From assembly GCA_017440755.1 (NCBI GenBank), contig JAFSGP010000015.1, positions 1 through 64,000 on the forward strand: 64,000 nt of DNA, read 5' to 3'. Shown here piece after piece: positions 23,920-33,239 of the stretch (its first letter is position 1; each line of letters starts with the position of its first letter). Made by a program: the position numbers and the translations under genes. The stretch comes from Clostridia bacterium (lineage in GTDB: Bacteria > Bacillota > Clostridia > Oscillospirales > Acutalibacteraceae). The notes under the pieces were generated by a model that saw nothing but the letters and a program-made list of their open reading frames with translations, was not told the origin of the DNA and ran no database searches.

Positions 23920-24531
23920 TTAGCAGCAACGAATCAGGTCGCCGCCCATGCATTCACAGCAGCAGTCGGCGCAGTACAGGCTGGTACACACGTCACAGCC
24001 GGTGCAGCCCTGATTCTGCTCCACCGTGCGGTAGCCGCCGGTCTGGCGGTTGGTGGCGACCCGATTGAGGGCCTGCCGATATTCTAAGTTGCCGGGTTCC
24101 ATGTTGCAGGCGGTCTGGAAATGGGTGTAGGCGTCCTCCAGCCAGCCCTTTTTGAACAGCACGCTGCCCTTGAGGAAATACCACTCTCCATCGCGGGAGT
24201 AGGCGGGCACACCGTCCAGCAGCATCTCCGCGTCCATGATGCGGTTCTGCTGAATCATGCGGCGGATATCCCCGTAGCGGGAGGGGGAGCCGTTCGGCCC
24301 GCGGTAGCCGCCGTTGTTGGCGGAGCTGCCCGCACCACCCTTACGCATGCGCACAATGGCGTCATAGGCTTCGTTTATCTCCTGCATCTTCTCCTGCGCC
24401 AGCTCGGACAGGGGGTTATCCGCATAGTTGTCGGGGTGATATTTCCGCGCCATGTTACGATAGGCGGTTTTCACTTCGTCGTCGGTGGCGGTGGGCTTAA
24501 TGCCCAGCACCTCATAGGGGTCTCGGCTCAT
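23920..24531 (-). CDS. DnaJ-domain protein with cysteine-rich tail
   Basis: J-domain co-chaperone-like protein of 203 residues. The J domain is at about 3-65 with the Hsp70-stimulating HPD in ARKYHPDNYAD. A central region (about 90-165) looks helical and TPR-like (WYFLKGSVLFKKGWLEDAY). The C-terminus is a dense cysteine cluster, CTGCDVC, then YCADCCCECMGGD, ending in CC, with about ten Cys in 28 residues, which probably binds metal. It overlaps the DUF5685 gene by 4 nt. That neighbour also has conserved Cys, so a shared metal-related role is possible but inferred. Confidence 0.85.
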   Translation of the reverse strand: MSRDPYEVLGIKPTATDDEVKTAYRNMARKYHPDNYADNPLSELAQEKMQEINEAYDAIVRMRKGGAGSSANNGGYRGPNGSPSRYGDIRRMIQQNRIMDAEMLLDGVPAYSRDGEWYFLKGSVLFKKGWLEDAYTHFQTACNMEPGNLEYRQALNRVATNRQTGGYRTVEQNQGCTGCDVCTSLYCADCCCECMGGDLIRCC

Positions 24532-25400
24532 TTGGTTTCCTCCTTGGCAATGACTCGCCGCTGAGCGGCGGGCATTCCTTGTTCCAATATATTTCGCAGT
24601 ATGCCGTCGAAGCGGCGCACGTCTAACAGGTTATAGGCGGCAATGCATTCCGCCAGACAGGCGTTGAGGCTTTGGACGGCGTAGGTCTGTACCTCTTTTA
24701 TGGTGCCCTCGTCCGCGTCAGCGGGGAGGGAGCGGGCGGCGATATAGGGGTTGTATCGCCCTTTCGGCAGGTCGTCAGGCAGGTCGTCCACCCCGTCGAT
24801 GAGGTACACCCACCGCCCCAGACAGTAGCCGAAGCGGGCGAGCACCGTCCGCTGTTTTTCGTCAGCGGACAGGTCGGTGGCCAGCGCCTGCAGCAGCAGA
24901 GCGAAAGGCTCTGCCGCGCGGTCTACCGAGGGGCAGTTTTCCGCCTCCAGGGCGGCTTGGCGAGTCATCATCTCCGCCACCAGGCGGTCGGTGGCGGGGC
25001 GACGTTTCATCGCCTTTTTCCGCGCCGCGGCGGCAAAGGGCAGGGCGCACAGGGCACCCAATTTCTTAAAAAAGCCCTCGTCCGCTAAGGTGTCCCGCAG
25101 TTTATAATATGCCAAAAGCATACCGATATCCGCCGCCGCGTCGATGCAGGCGGTGTTCCCGGCTCTCAGGCATTTTTTGGTGGGGTTGAAGCTGCACCGT
25201 CCGCCGCAGAAGGCGGGGTCATCGGCAGCAAGCGCCATGCCCAGCAAGGCGAGGAAGGTCATATCGTAGCTGAGGGTGAAGCGGGACAGCAGCCCGTACC
25301 GCTTGCCCATTTGTTTGCACAGAGTACAGTAGATGCCGCGGTATTGCTCGTATTCGCCCATCGTGATGGTGGGCTTGTGCAGCCGCACGTATCCGAACAT
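24528..25400 (-). CDS. DUF5685 family protein
   Basis: A 290-residue protein of a clostridial family of unknown function, recognised by the start MFGYVRLHKPTITMGEYEQY, the GIYCTLCKQMGKRYG motif and the KKCLRAGN region. Cysteine motifs (YCTLC, FCGGRC, KKC) may bind metal. It is mostly helical and lacks a signal peptide. The start at 25400 was chosen because the family begins with MFGY and a GAGGG site precedes it. Genes for a J-domain protein and a membrane protein follow in the same operon, an order seen in related Clostridia as I recall. Confidence 0.82.
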   Translation of the reverse strand: MFGYVRLHKPTITMGEYEQYRGIYCTLCKQMGKRYGLLSRFTLSYDMTFLALLGMALAADDPAFCGGRCSFNPTKKCLRAGNTACIDAAADIGMLLAYYKLRDTLADEGFFKKLGALCALPFAAAARKKAMKRRPATDRLVAEMMTRQAALEAENCPSVDRAAEPFALLLQALATDLSADEKQRTVLARFGYCLGRWVYLIDGVDDLPDDLPKGRYNPYIAARSLPADADEGTIKEVQTYAVQSLNACLAECIAAYNLLDVRRFDGILRNILEQGMPAAQRRVIAKEETK

Positions 25401-25494
25401 TCCCTCACCCCCTCTTTTGCTATGATACCGCAAAATGCGTCGTATTATATGAAGTAATTGTAAATAATGGAGGGATGTCTTTTTTGATGAAGTC

Positions 25495-25523
25495 TTTACT
25501 TTTTGAAAAATAGGTGGTATACT
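25495..25523 (+). promoter_or_regulatory. Promoter of the structured leader
   Basis: TTTACT, 17-bp spacer, TATACT. The predicted start (about 25530) falls exactly on the first base of the leader RNA's closing helix. Confidence 0.65.
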
Positions 25524-25529
25524 AAGGTT

Positions 25530-25725
25530 ACCACACGAATTGGATAAAGCAAATGTATTTTTGCGGATGAAGTGTACATTTTACCTTTTGGTAAAAATGT
25601 ATGCTCTGTTCTTGTATGCTTTGTCCGTCTGACATTTGCTTACAGATCCAATTTGTGTGGTAGCAATTGTGGGAGCACGCATTTTTCGGTGTGTGCAACT
25701 ACGGTTGCACACACTTTTTTATTTT
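25530..25725 (+). promoter_or_regulatory. Candidate riboswitch/attenuator leader RNA
   Basis: A closing helix pairs 25530-25545 with 25646-25661 (16 bp, one G-U). It continues as 25548-25556 with 25632-25640 (9 bp). Then CGGATGAAG pairs with CTTTGTCCG with two wobbles, and an inner hairpin forms around ACC/GGT (25574-25604). Next comes an intrinsic terminator (25689-25720) placed just before the ribosome-binding site of the lipoprotein gene. The 3' strand of the closing helix (GTGTGG..GCAA, 25655-25666) resembles the terminator 5' arm. It could therefore pair instead with TTGCACACAC of the terminator, giving mutually exclusive states. It matches no riboswitch class I know. Confidence 0.55.
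25689..25720 (+). terminator. Intrinsic terminator inside the leader
   Basis: GTGTGTGCAAC and GTTGCACACAC form an 11-bp stem followed by T6, 20 nt before the lipoprotein start. The second paralogue's upstream region (26650-26664) keeps the GTTGCACACAC arm with TTTT but has lost the 5' arm. Confidence 0.85.
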
Positions 25726-25740
25726 TAGGAGGAATGGGGA

Positions 25741-26619
25741 ATGAAAAGGATAATATGTTTGCTGATGGCGGCATCTCTGTTCGTCAGTTTGACTGCCTGC
25801 GCTAGTGAAAAAGCGGAAAAGTATTGTTCCGAGTGCGGAAACGGAATTGACAAAAACGCTTCTGTTTGCGATGAGTGTAGTGCAGTGGTAAACGGAAAAA
25901 CGGAGAAGAAAGAAACCACCTCGAAGAAGGCGAAAAAGACGAGCAAGAAAACGCAAAAGAAGAAGGAGAGCACGGTTGCTTCGACGACTACTACCACCAC
26001 TACTACTACGACAATAACTGCAACCACTACCACAACTACTGAAATTACTACCACCACTACTGAAATTACTACTACCACAACTACGGCTAAGCCTACGACT
26101 ACTACGCAAAAGCCTACAACCACTATCAAAACGACCACAAAACCTACAACTAAGTCTACAACGACTATTGATGCGACAACAATGACGACTGCAGTTTCAA
26201 CTACAACTACGACTACAACTATGCCAAGAACGACTAGAACTGCTACACAACAAGAAATTGATATGATAGTTGAGCGAATAGTGAATTATTATTTGCCGCA
26301 GTTTCAAAATGCACAGTATCAACAACAATGTGTCATTAATGACATCCGAGCAGAAATAGATGATCTTTGTTATGAACAGGCTGTAAGTACAAAGAAATTA
26401 CAAGAGCAATATGCAAATATGGGGATGTTACAGTCAGGAGCATATGAGAGAGCTTTGCAACAGATGAATGATAAGTATAGGAGAATGATTGCAAACTTAG
26501 AGGAAGATTTGGAGTATGCTCAAGCGCAATATGACGCTTTGGAAGAAGAGTTCAATCAAACAGTTGAGGAAGAGGCATTAAAAGAAATAGAAAGATTTCA
26601 ATTAAGTACACTTTCGTGA
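25741..26619 (+). CDS. Lipoprotein with zinc ribbon, Thr-rich linker and coiled coil
   Basis: A 292-residue exported lipoprotein: signal peptide with lipobox LTAC (lipidated Cys 20), then a four-cysteine zinc-ribbon motif (C29, C32, C43, C46). A Lys-rich stretch follows, then a low-complexity Thr linker (about 80-175), and a C-terminal charged coiled coil (about 178-285) rich in Gln/Glu. No enzyme domain is visible. The region is much more AT-rich than its surroundings. Its first 65 residues are a near copy of the next gene's, so the pair arose by tandem duplication followed by divergence of the C-terminus. GGAGG precedes the ATG. Function unknown. Confidence 0.8.
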   Translation: MKRIICLLMAASLFVSLTACASEKAEKYCSECGNGIDKNASVCDECSAVVNGKTEKKETTSKKAKKTSKKTQKKKESTVASTTTTTTTTTTITATTTTTTEITTTTTEITTTTTTAKPTTTTQKPTTTIKTTTKPTTKSTTTIDATTMTTAVSTTTTTTTMPRTTRTATQQEIDMIVERIVNYYLPQFQNAQYQQQCVINDIRAEIDDLCYEQAVSTKKLQEQYANMGMLQSGAYERALQQMNDKYRRMIANLEEDLEYAQAQYDALEEEFNQTVEEEALKEIERFQLSTLS

Positions 26620-26683
26620 AAGAGCATATCGCTGGGGAGTGTTGAAAGGGTTGCACACACTTTTCGAATTGGGAGGAAGAAAA

Positions 26684-27709
26684 ATGAAAAGGATACTGTG
26701 TTTACTGATGGCGGCGTGTCTGTTTATCGGTTTGACCGCTTGCGCAGACGAAAAAGCAGAAAAGTATTGTTCCGAGTGCGGAAACGGAATTACTAAAAGC
26801 GCTTCTTTTTGCGATGAGTGCGGTGCGGCAGTAAACGGAAACAAGGTAGACGAGGAAAAAACTACCTCAAAAAAGTCGAAAGAGACTACGAAGAAAACAG
26901 AGAAAGAAACTACAGCTAAATCCACTACAACTACAACAACGGCAATTACTACTACGACCGTAACCACAACAACCACTACCAAACCTACTACCACTACCAC
27001 AACAACCACAGCTAAACCTACTACCACTACGACCACGAAGAAAATTATTACAACTGTTAAACCTACCACAAAAAAGACTACCGCTAAACCTACCACAACT
27101 AAGCTTGTGCATAAGCATTCCTACGAGGAGAAAGTGACGCCGGCTACTTGCACAAAGCAGGGTTATACTACCTATACCTGTACTTGTGGTGACACTTACA
27201 AGGCGGACTATGTAGCCCCTGCCCATATTTATGTAGATTATGTCTGCACCGCTTGCGGTGGGGTGGATAAAGCCCACGCGTATGAGTATTTGAAGTTGTG
27301 GGTTAGAGAGAATGGGAAAGTGGATGGAAATACTGTGCAGTGTGATTTTTGGAGCGGAAACAGCAAATACTCAGTGATATACAATGCACAAAATGGGCGT
27401 GTCTATATTGATAAAGGGGAATATGTATCTGGCTTTTATCATTGGTGTGGCTTGTTTTTTGATGATTACATGTATGGTTCGCAAATGGATACTAGCCGTG
27501 TAGCGGGTTACTTGAATGCAGCAAGTTTTACTTCTTCATCTCCAATTACTTATGTAGAGTACACTGGGGTGGAAGAGGTTAAATATCGTATGATAGAAAT
27601 GGCAAGAGTAGATGTTGACTTGCTGGTATACAAAATGGCGCAATTCCTTGAGTTATACCAGTTGGGTATCACCATTGCCGATTTAGGTTTTACTTCCTAC
27701 GAATATTAA
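26684..27709 (+). CDS. Paralogous zinc-ribbon lipoprotein with Cys-motif domain
   Basis: A 341-residue lipoprotein (lipobox LTAC, Cys 20) with the same four-cysteine ribbon (C29, C32, C43, C46) and a Thr-rich linker (about 75-140). It then differs from its neighbour. Residues about 143-195 carry HKHSYEEKVTPATCTKQGY, TYTCTCGDTYKADY and VCTACGG, a repeat type common on clostridial surface proteins. The C-terminal 145 residues form a globular domain I do not recognise. The start at 26684 was chosen because GGGAGGAAG is just upstream; a longer in-frame reading begins within the old leader remnant. Function unknown. Confidence 0.78.
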   Translation: MKRILCLLMAACLFIGLTACADEKAEKYCSECGNGITKSASFCDECGAAVNGNKVDEEKTTSKKSKETTKKTEKETTAKSTTTTTTAITTTTVTTTTTTKPTTTTTTTTAKPTTTTTTKKIITTVKPTTKKTTAKPTTTKLVHKHSYEEKVTPATCTKQGYTTYTCTCGDTYKADYVAPAHIYVDYVCTACGGVDKAHAYEYLKLWVRENGKVDGNTVQCDFWSGNSKYSVIYNAQNGRVYIDKGEYVSGFYHWCGLFFDDYMYGSQMDTSRVAGYLNAASFTSSSPITYVEYTGVEEVKYRMIEMARVDVDLLVYKMAQFLELYQLGITIADLGFTSYEY

Positions 27710-27715
27710 AATGGA

Positions 27716-27754
27716 AAACCGCCGCCTCGGATTTATCCGAGGCGGCGGTTTTTT
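27716..27754 (+). terminator. Intrinsic terminator of the lipoprotein pair
   Basis: AACCGCCGCCTCGGA and TCCGAGGCGGCGGTT form a 15-bp stem followed by T-rich sequence, 8 nt after the second stop. Confidence 0.92.
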
Positions 27755-27774
27755 GTTGTGTTTGTTTTTGAAGG

Positions 27775-28008
27775 AGCGGGACGATGTAGGCATCGTCCCC
27801 TACGATGAGTTTTGTGGCTTGTACAGACTGCTTTGCCTCCCTCATCGAGGGAGGGGGACCGCCGAACGGCGGTGGAGGGAGTAAAGACCGTACAGGCAAA
27901 AACTCCCTCAGTCGCCTGCGGCACCAGCTCCCTCAAAGAGGGAGCCTTGGCGGTTTGTGGTGGGTGCAAGCCGTGAGAGCGGGAGGGGCAAGCCCCTCCC
28001 CTACAGTC
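27775..28008. repeat. Composite extragenic repeat, MITE-like
   Basis: No gene here. Contains GGGACGATG...CATCGTCCCC, then a unit bounded by CCTCCCTCATCGAGGGAGGGGG and CTCCCTCAAAGAGGGAGCC. The unit encloses GCCGAACGGCGG and CAGTCGCCTGCGGCACCAG. It ends with GCGGGAGGGGCAAGCCCCTC, a copy of the palindrome at 17198-17223. The inverted ends and the length of roughly 110-190 bp suggest a non-autonomous element. Confidence 0.65.
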
Positions 28009-28009
28009 C

Positions 28010-30838
28010 TCATTGTTCCAGCATCTTCTTCAGATACTGTCCCGTATACGACCCCTCGCAGGCGGCGACCTCCTCGGGGGTGCCGCAGGCCACCAGATAG
28101 CCGCCCTTGTCGCCCCCCTCGGGACCAAGGTCGATGATGTGGTCGGCGATTTTAATCACGTCCAGATTGTGCTCGATGACGATAACGGTATTGCCGGTGT
28201 CCACCAGCCGCTGCAGCACGTCGATGAGCCGCTGTACGTCGGCGGCGTGCAAGCCGGTGGTGGGCTCGTCCAGAATATACACCGTCCGCCCCGTAGCGCG
28301 GCGGGACAGTTCCGTCGCCAGCTTCACCCGCTGTGCCTCACCACCCGACAGGGTGGTGGCGGGCTGTCCGATCTTCACGTACCCCAGCCCCACGTCCAGC
28401 AGGGTCTGCAGCTTGTGAGCAATCTTGGGTATGGCGGAGAAGAAGGCGACCCCCTCCTCCACTGTCATATCCAGCACGTCGGCGATGGATTTGCCCTTAT
28501 ATTTCACCTCTAAGGTCTCGCGGTTGTACCGCTTGCCGCCGCACACCTCGCAGGGCACGAACACGTCCGGCAGGAAGTTCATTTCAATCTTGAGGATACC
28601 GTCGCCTTGGCAAGCCTCGCACCGTCCGCCCTTCACGTTGAAGGAGAACCGCCCCGGGGTGTAGCCCCGCGCCTTAGCATCGGCGGTGGCGGCATACAGG
28701 TCGCGAATATCGTTAAACACGCCCGTGTAGGTGGCGGGGTTGGAGCGAGGGGTGCGTCCGATGGGGGATTGGTCGATGTCGATGACCTTGTCCAGATACT
28801 CCAGACCTTCCATCTTGTCGTGACGTCCCGCCCGTCCCTGGGCGCGGTTGAGGTCGTGGGCTAACCGCTTGTACAGAATGGCATTGACCAGAGAGGACTT
28901 TCCCGAGCCGGACACACCTGTCACGCAGTTGAATGCCCCTAATTTGAAAGACACGTCAATGTGCTTGAGATTGTTCTGCGCCGCCCCACGGACGGTGAGC
29001 AGATTCCCGCTTCCCTGACGGCGGGAGGCAGGCAGCGGAATGCGTCGCTTGCCGCTGAGATACTGTCCCGTCACCGACGCGTCGCAGGCTTCTATCCCCG
29101 CTACAGGTCCGGAGTAAATCACCTCGCCGCCGTGAATCCCCGCGCCGGGACCGATATCCACAATCCAGTCGGCGGCGCGCATGGTATCCTCGTCGTGCTC
29201 CACCACGATGAGAGTGTTGCCCAGATCGCGGAGATGCCGCAGGGTATCCAGCAGACGGTCGTTATCCCGCTGATGCAGACCGATGCTGGGCTCGTCCAGC
29301 ACGTACAGCACCCCCATCAGATAGGAACCAATCTGGGTGGCCAGACGGATACGCTGGCTCTCGCCGCCGGACAGGGTGGCGGAGCTGCGCCCCAAGGTGA
29401 GGTAGCCAAGCCCCACGCTGTTCAGGAAGCCCAGACGCTCCCGTATTTCTTTAAGAATGCGTTCGCCGATGAATTTTTCCCGCTCGGTAAGCTGCAATTC
29501 CGCCAAGAAGGTGAGCATATCCTCCACCGTCTTGTCGCAAAGCTCCATGATGTTCAGCCCGCCTACGGTGACCGCCAGACTCTCCGGCTTTAAGCGCCGT
29601 CCGTGGCACTCGGGGCAGTTCACCTGGCTCATATAGCTTTCCATTTCCTCCCGCACGATTTGGCTGGAGGATTCGTTATAGCGGCGCTGCATATTGTTCG
29701 CCACGCCCTCGAAGGCGGTGTAGTGGGTGCCGCTGCCGTACTCGCGGGAGTAGGACATTTGAATTTTCTCCCCGTTGGTGCCGTAGAAAATGACGTTCTG
29801 CACCGCTTGGGGCAGTTCTTGGAAGGGGGTATCCAGCGAAAAATTGTAGTGCTGCGCCAGCCCGTCAAAATACATTTTGGCGATGGTGCCGCCGTCCTTG
29901 TAGCTCCAGCCGCTGCCCTGAATCGCCCCTTGGCGAATGGACAGGGAGGGGTCGGGGACAATGCGTTCGGGGTCCATGGACATAAACACGCCCAGTCCCG
30001 TGCACTTGGGGCAAGCGCCGAAGGGGTTGTTAAAGGAGAACATACGGGGCTCCAGCTCCTCCACGCTCACCCCGTGGTCGGGGCAGGCATAGTTGCGGGA
30101 GAAGGTCAGCTCCTCGCCGCCGACCACGTCCACCGTGAGCAGCCCCTCTGCCAGCGCGGTGGCGGTTTCCACCGAGTCTGCCAGACGGCTGCGGATATCT
30201 GCTTTCACCACCAGACGGTCCACCACAATTTCGATGGTGTGCTTCTTATTTTTATCCAGCTCCACCGACTCCATCAGGTCGTACAAAATGCCGTCCACCC
30301 GGGCGCGGGCATAGCCGGCCTTGCGGGCGGAATCCAGTTCCTTCACGTACTGGCCCTTGCGTCCGCGAACGATAGGGGCGAGCAGCTGAATGCGGGTCCC
30401 CTCCTCCAGGGTGAGAATGCGGTCCACGATTTCGTCCACCGTCTGCTGGCGAATCTCCCGCCCGCAGATGGGGCAGTGGGGGATACCGATGCGGGCGTAC
30501 AGCAGGCGGAGATAGTCGAATATCTCCGTCACCGTGCCCACGGTGGAGCGGGGATTCTTGGAGGTGGTTTTCTGGTCAATGGAGATAGCGGGGGACAGAC
30601 CCTCAATGTAATCCACGTCCGGTTTTTCCATCTGTCCCAAGAATTGACGGGCGTAGCTGGACAGGCTCTCCATATACCGCCGTTGCCCCTCGGCATAGAT
30701 GGTGTCGAAGGCGAGGGAGGATTTGCCCGACCCCGACAGACCCGTGAACACAATAAGCTTGTCACGGGGTATCTCCACGTCGATGTTTTTTAGATTATGA
30801 GCGCGAGCGCCCTTGATGATGAGTTTCGTTTCAGCCAT
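28010..30838 (-). CDS. uvrA: Excinuclease ABC subunit A
   Basis: Damage-recognition ATPase of nucleotide excision repair (942 aa). Two ABC ATPase modules are visible: Walker [15 protein letters not shown] (about 31-44) and [14 protein letters not shown] (near 640), with signatures LSGGESQR and LSGGEAQR. Zinc modules include CPICGREI and the C-terminal CEACQGDG...CEVC, the UvrA zinc finger needed for damage discrimination. Length is normal. It lies after uvrB on the same strand but is separated from it by 387 bp of repeats, so the two may be transcribed separately. No SOS box was found before either gene. Confidence 0.97.
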   Translation of the reverse strand: MAETKLIIKGARAHNLKNIDVEIPRDKLIVFTGLSGSGKSSLAFDTIYAEGQRRYMESLSSYARQFLGQMEKPDVDYIEGLSPAISIDQKTTSKNPRSTVGTVTEIFDYLRLLYARIGIPHCPICGREIRQQTVDEIVDRILTLEEGTRIQLLAPIVRGRKGQYVKELDSARKAGYARARVDGILYDLMESVELDKNKKHTIEIVVDRLVVKADIRSRLADSVETATALAEGLLTVDVVGGEELTFSRNYACPDHGVSVEELEPRMFSFNNPFGACPKCTGLGVFMSMDPERIVPDPSLSIRQGAIQGSGWSYKDGGTIAKMYFDGLAQHYNFSLDTPFQELPQAVQNVIFYGTNGEKIQMSYSREYGSGTHYTAFEGVANNMQRRYNESSSQIVREEMESYMSQVNCPECHGRRLKPESLAVTVGGLNIMELCDKTVEDMLTFLAELQLTEREKFIGERILKEIRERLGFLNSVGLGYLTLGRSSATLSGGESQRIRLATQIGSYLMGVLYVLDEPSIGLHQRDNDRLLDTLRHLRDLGNTLIVVEHDEDTMRAADWIVDIGPGAGIHGGEVIYSGPVAGIEACDASVTGQYLSGKRRIPLPASRRQGSGNLLTVRGAAQNNLKHIDVSFKLGAFNCVTGVSGSGKSSLVNAILYKRLAHDLNRAQGRAGRHDKMEGLEYLDKVIDIDQSPIGRTPRSNPATYTGVFNDIRDLYAATADAKARGYTPGRFSFNVKGGRCEACQGDGILKIEMNFLPDVFVPCEVCGGKRYNRETLEVKYKGKSIADVLDMTVEEGVAFFSAIPKIAHKLQTLLDVGLGYVKIGQPATTLSGGEAQRVKLATELSRRATGRTVYILDEPTTGLHAADVQRLIDVLQRLVDTGNTVIVIEHNLDVIKIADHIIDLGPEGGDKGGYLVACGTPEEVAACEGSYTGQYLKKMLEQ

Positions 30839-30864
30839 AAATGGGTTCCTTTCTGCACGGCCCT

Positions 30865-31052
30865 GTCCTTGCCTCCCCTTGTCAGGGGAGGTGGCACGGC
30901 GAAGGCCGTGACGGAGGGGTAGATAACATGAACAAAAAACGATCTAATGCGACCGAGCAAAAGCGAGCGTCGATGAAGTTCGCTTTGCGAACTCCACTAC
31001 CCCTCAGTCCTCGCAATAGCTCGGACAGCTCCCCTGACAAGGGGAGCCGGGA
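30865..31052. repeat. Composite extragenic repeat with CCTCCCC/GGGGAGG ends
   Basis: Between uvrA and uvrB, about 190 bp bounded by CCTCCCCTTGTCAGGGGAGG on the left and CTCCCCTGACAAGGGGAGCC on the right. Inner inverted parts are ACGGAGGGGTA/TACCCCTCAGT and AGTTCGC/GCGAACT. Same architecture as the unit at 27775-28008. No coding capacity. Confidence 0.65.
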
Positions 31053-31074
31053 GAAAGTGGTCTACAAAATCACT

Positions 31075-31120
31075 TCATACTTTGCAGCTCTTTTATTCGG
31101 TCTCTTAACAACGCGGCGTG
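31075..31120. repeat. Duplicated fragment of the uvrB 3' end
   Basis: About 46 bp here (CATACTTTGCAGCTCTTTTATTC...) are repeated with a single mismatch at 31230-31275, which is the last part of uvrB. The two copies flank about 110 bp that include the palindrome at 31170-31198, consistent with a rearrangement or insertion event that duplicated the uvrB terminus. Confidence 0.7.
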
Positions 31121-31169
31121 CCGTGGGCGCATGTCGTTTTAGCAGACCGCTGATTTTCGCCTCGCCCAC

Positions 31170-31198
31170 CTCGAGAATAGGCTTTGCCCATTCTCCCA
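31170..31198. repeat. Extragenic palindrome, copy 2
   Basis: CTCGAGAATAGG...CCCATTCTCCCA: the reverse complement of the hairpin at 51-80 with a different loop. Lies between the two copies of the uvrB 3' end. Confidence 0.6.
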
Positions 31199-31225
31199 CA
31201 CATCTGCCCCGTAATACGCACGCCG

Positions 31226-33190
31226 CTATCTCATACTTTGCAGCTCTTTTATTCTGTCTCTTAACAACGCGGCGTGCTCGAATTCAAGCAGGCGGGAGGC
31301 ATTGCGCATCTCCTTGGTCAGCTGCTTGATAAGCTCCTCCCGCTCGGTGCGGGTCAGTCGCATGCCTTTGGCGAGCCTGCCCTTCTTGCCTCCGCTGGAA
31401 ATCTCCAGAACCTCCCGCACGCCCTTGCGAATGGTTTGGGGGACGATGCCGTTCGCTTCGTTGTAGGCGGACTGAATGGCGCGGCGGCGGTCGGTCTCCC
31501 GAATGGCCACCTCCATCGAGGGGGTGACGCAGTCGGCATACATAATCACCTGCCCGTCGGCATTACGCGCCGCCCGCCCAATGGTCTGTATAAGGGAGGT
31601 CTCGCTGCGCAGGAAGCCCTCTTTGTCCGCGTCGAGGATCGCCACCAGCGACACCTCGGGGATATCCAGACCCTCACGCAGCAGGTTGATACCCACCAGC
31701 ACGTCAAACTCGCCCAGTCGCAGGTCGCGGATAATTTGCATTCGCTCGATGGTGTCGATGTCGTGGTGCATATACCGCACCTTGACCCCGTGGGTGTCCA
31801 GATAGTTGGTCAGGTCCTCCGCCATCTTTTTGGTGAGGGTGGTGACCAGCACACGCTCCTGCCGCTCCACTCGCTGACGGATTTCCTCCATCAGGTCGTC
31901 GATCTGCCCCTCCACGGGACGGACGGACACGGGCGGGTCCAGCAGACCCGTGGGGCGAATGACCTGCTCCACCACCTGTGCGCTCTTTTCTTTCTCCAGC
32001 CCACCGGGGGTGGCGGAAACGAACACCACCTGATTGATGTGTCCGTAGAACTCCTCAAAGTTCAGGGGACGGTTATCAAAGGCGCTGGGCAGACGGAAAC
32101 CGTAGTCCACCAGACTTTTCTTACGGGCGTAGTCCCCGCCGAACATACCCCGCACCTGGGGCAAGGTCACGTGGCTTTCGTCCACGAACAGCAGAAAATC
32201 GTCGGGGAAATAGTCAAGCAGCGTGCAGGGCATACTGCCTGCGGGACGCCCCGACAGCACACGGGAGTAGTTTTCGATGCCCTTGCAGAAACCGATTTCC
32301 TGCAGCATCTCCATATCGTAGGTGGTACGCTGGAGGATACGCTGTGCCTCCAGCAGCTTGCCCTCTTCGGTGAACCAGCGGTGCCGCTCTTCCATCTCCT
32401 CGCGAATGCGGTCGATGGCGGCTATCATCTTGTCCTGCGGCACAATATAGTGGCTGGCGGGGAAGATCGCCACGTGGTTGACGATGGCTTTTACCTCTCC
32501 CGTGACAGGCTGAATCTCGCAGATGCGGTCGATTTCGTCCCCGAAAAACTCCACGCGAAACAGGGTCTCGCCGTAGGCAGGATAGATTTCTACCACGTCC
32601 CCGCGGACGCGGAATTTGTTGCGGGAGAGGGCGATGTCGTTGCGCTCGTATTGCAGCTCCACCAGCTTGCGGAGTAGCTCGTCCCGATTTTTCTCCATGC
32701 CCTGCCGCAGGCTGATAACCATACTGCGGTAGTCGATGGGGTCGCCCAGAGTGTAGATACAGGATACGCTGGCGACGATGATGACGTCCCGCCGCTCGGA
32801 CAGGGCGGAGGTGGCGGAGTGGCGCAGGCGGTCGATCTCGTCGTTGATGGCGGAATCCTTTTCGATGTAGGTGTCGGTGGTGGGAATGTACGCCTCCGGC
32901 TGATAGTAGTCGTAGTAGGAGACAAAATACTCCACCGCATTTTCGGGGAAGAATTCCTTAAACTCGGTGCAAAGCTGGGCGGCGAGGGTCTTGTTGTGAG
33001 CGAGAACCAGGGTGGGCTTGTTGACGCGGGCGATGACGTTCGCCATCGTGAAGGTCTTGCCGGAGCCCGTCACGCCGAGCAGGGTCTGCTCTTTGAGCCC
33101 GTTTTCGATGCCCTCCACCAGCCTATCAATCGCCTCCGGCTGGTCGCCGGTGGGCTGGTATTCGCTGTGCAGAATAAACTTGTCCGCCAC
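31226..33190 (-). CDS. uvrB: Excinuclease ABC subunit B
   Basis: Helicase-like central protein of nucleotide excision repair (654 aa) that loads UvrC at the lesion. Walker [16 protein letters not shown] is at about 39-53. The damage-probing beta-hairpin has [12 protein letters not shown] (about 92-103), and helicase motifs include [22 protein letters not shown] and TIGRAARN. The C-terminal UVR motif (about 618-653) binds UvrC. Length is normal. A 46-bp piece of its 3' end is duplicated just downstream. Confidence 0.97.
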   Translation of the reverse strand: MADKFILHSEYQPTGDQPEAIDRLVEGIENGLKEQTLLGVTGSGKTFTMANVIARVNKPTLVLAHNKTLAAQLCTEFKEFFPENAVEYFVSYYDYYQPEAYIPTTDTYIEKDSAINDEIDRLRHSATSALSERRDVIIVASVSCIYTLGDPIDYRSMVISLRQGMEKNRDELLRKLVELQYERNDIALSRNKFRVRGDVVEIYPAYGETLFRVEFFGDEIDRICEIQPVTGEVKAIVNHVAIFPASHYIVPQDKMIAAIDRIREEMEERHRWFTEEGKLLEAQRILQRTTYDMEMLQEIGFCKGIENYSRVLSGRPAGSMPCTLLDYFPDDFLLFVDESHVTLPQVRGMFGGDYARKKSLVDYGFRLPSAFDNRPLNFEEFYGHINQVVFVSATPGGLEKEKSAQVVEQVIRPTGLLDPPVSVRPVEGQIDDLMEEIRQRVERQERVLVTTLTKKMAEDLTNYLDTHGVKVRYMHHDIDTIERMQIIRDLRLGEFDVLVGINLLREGLDIPEVSLVAILDADKEGFLRSETSLIQTIGRAARNADGQVIMYADCVTPSMEVAIRETDRRRAIQSAYNEANGIVPQTIRKGVREVLEISSGGKKGRLAKGMRLTRTEREELIKQLTKEMRNASRLLEFEHAALLRDRIKELQSMR

Positions 33191-33239
33191 GTCCTCACTC
33201 CTTTCTTTTGGCTGTTTTATTGTCCTAAACTATGCACGA

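Noticed and set aside
25980-27110. Dense ACT/ACC repeats that look like a tandem repeat array
   Set aside because: They are in-frame Thr codons of the two lipoproteins, not a CRISPR or satellite array; no spaced direct repeats.
31012-31016. Possible SOS box AGTTCGC..GCGAACT near uvrA
   Set aside because: The half-site order is inverted (GTTC..GAAC) and the palindrome belongs to a repeat element.
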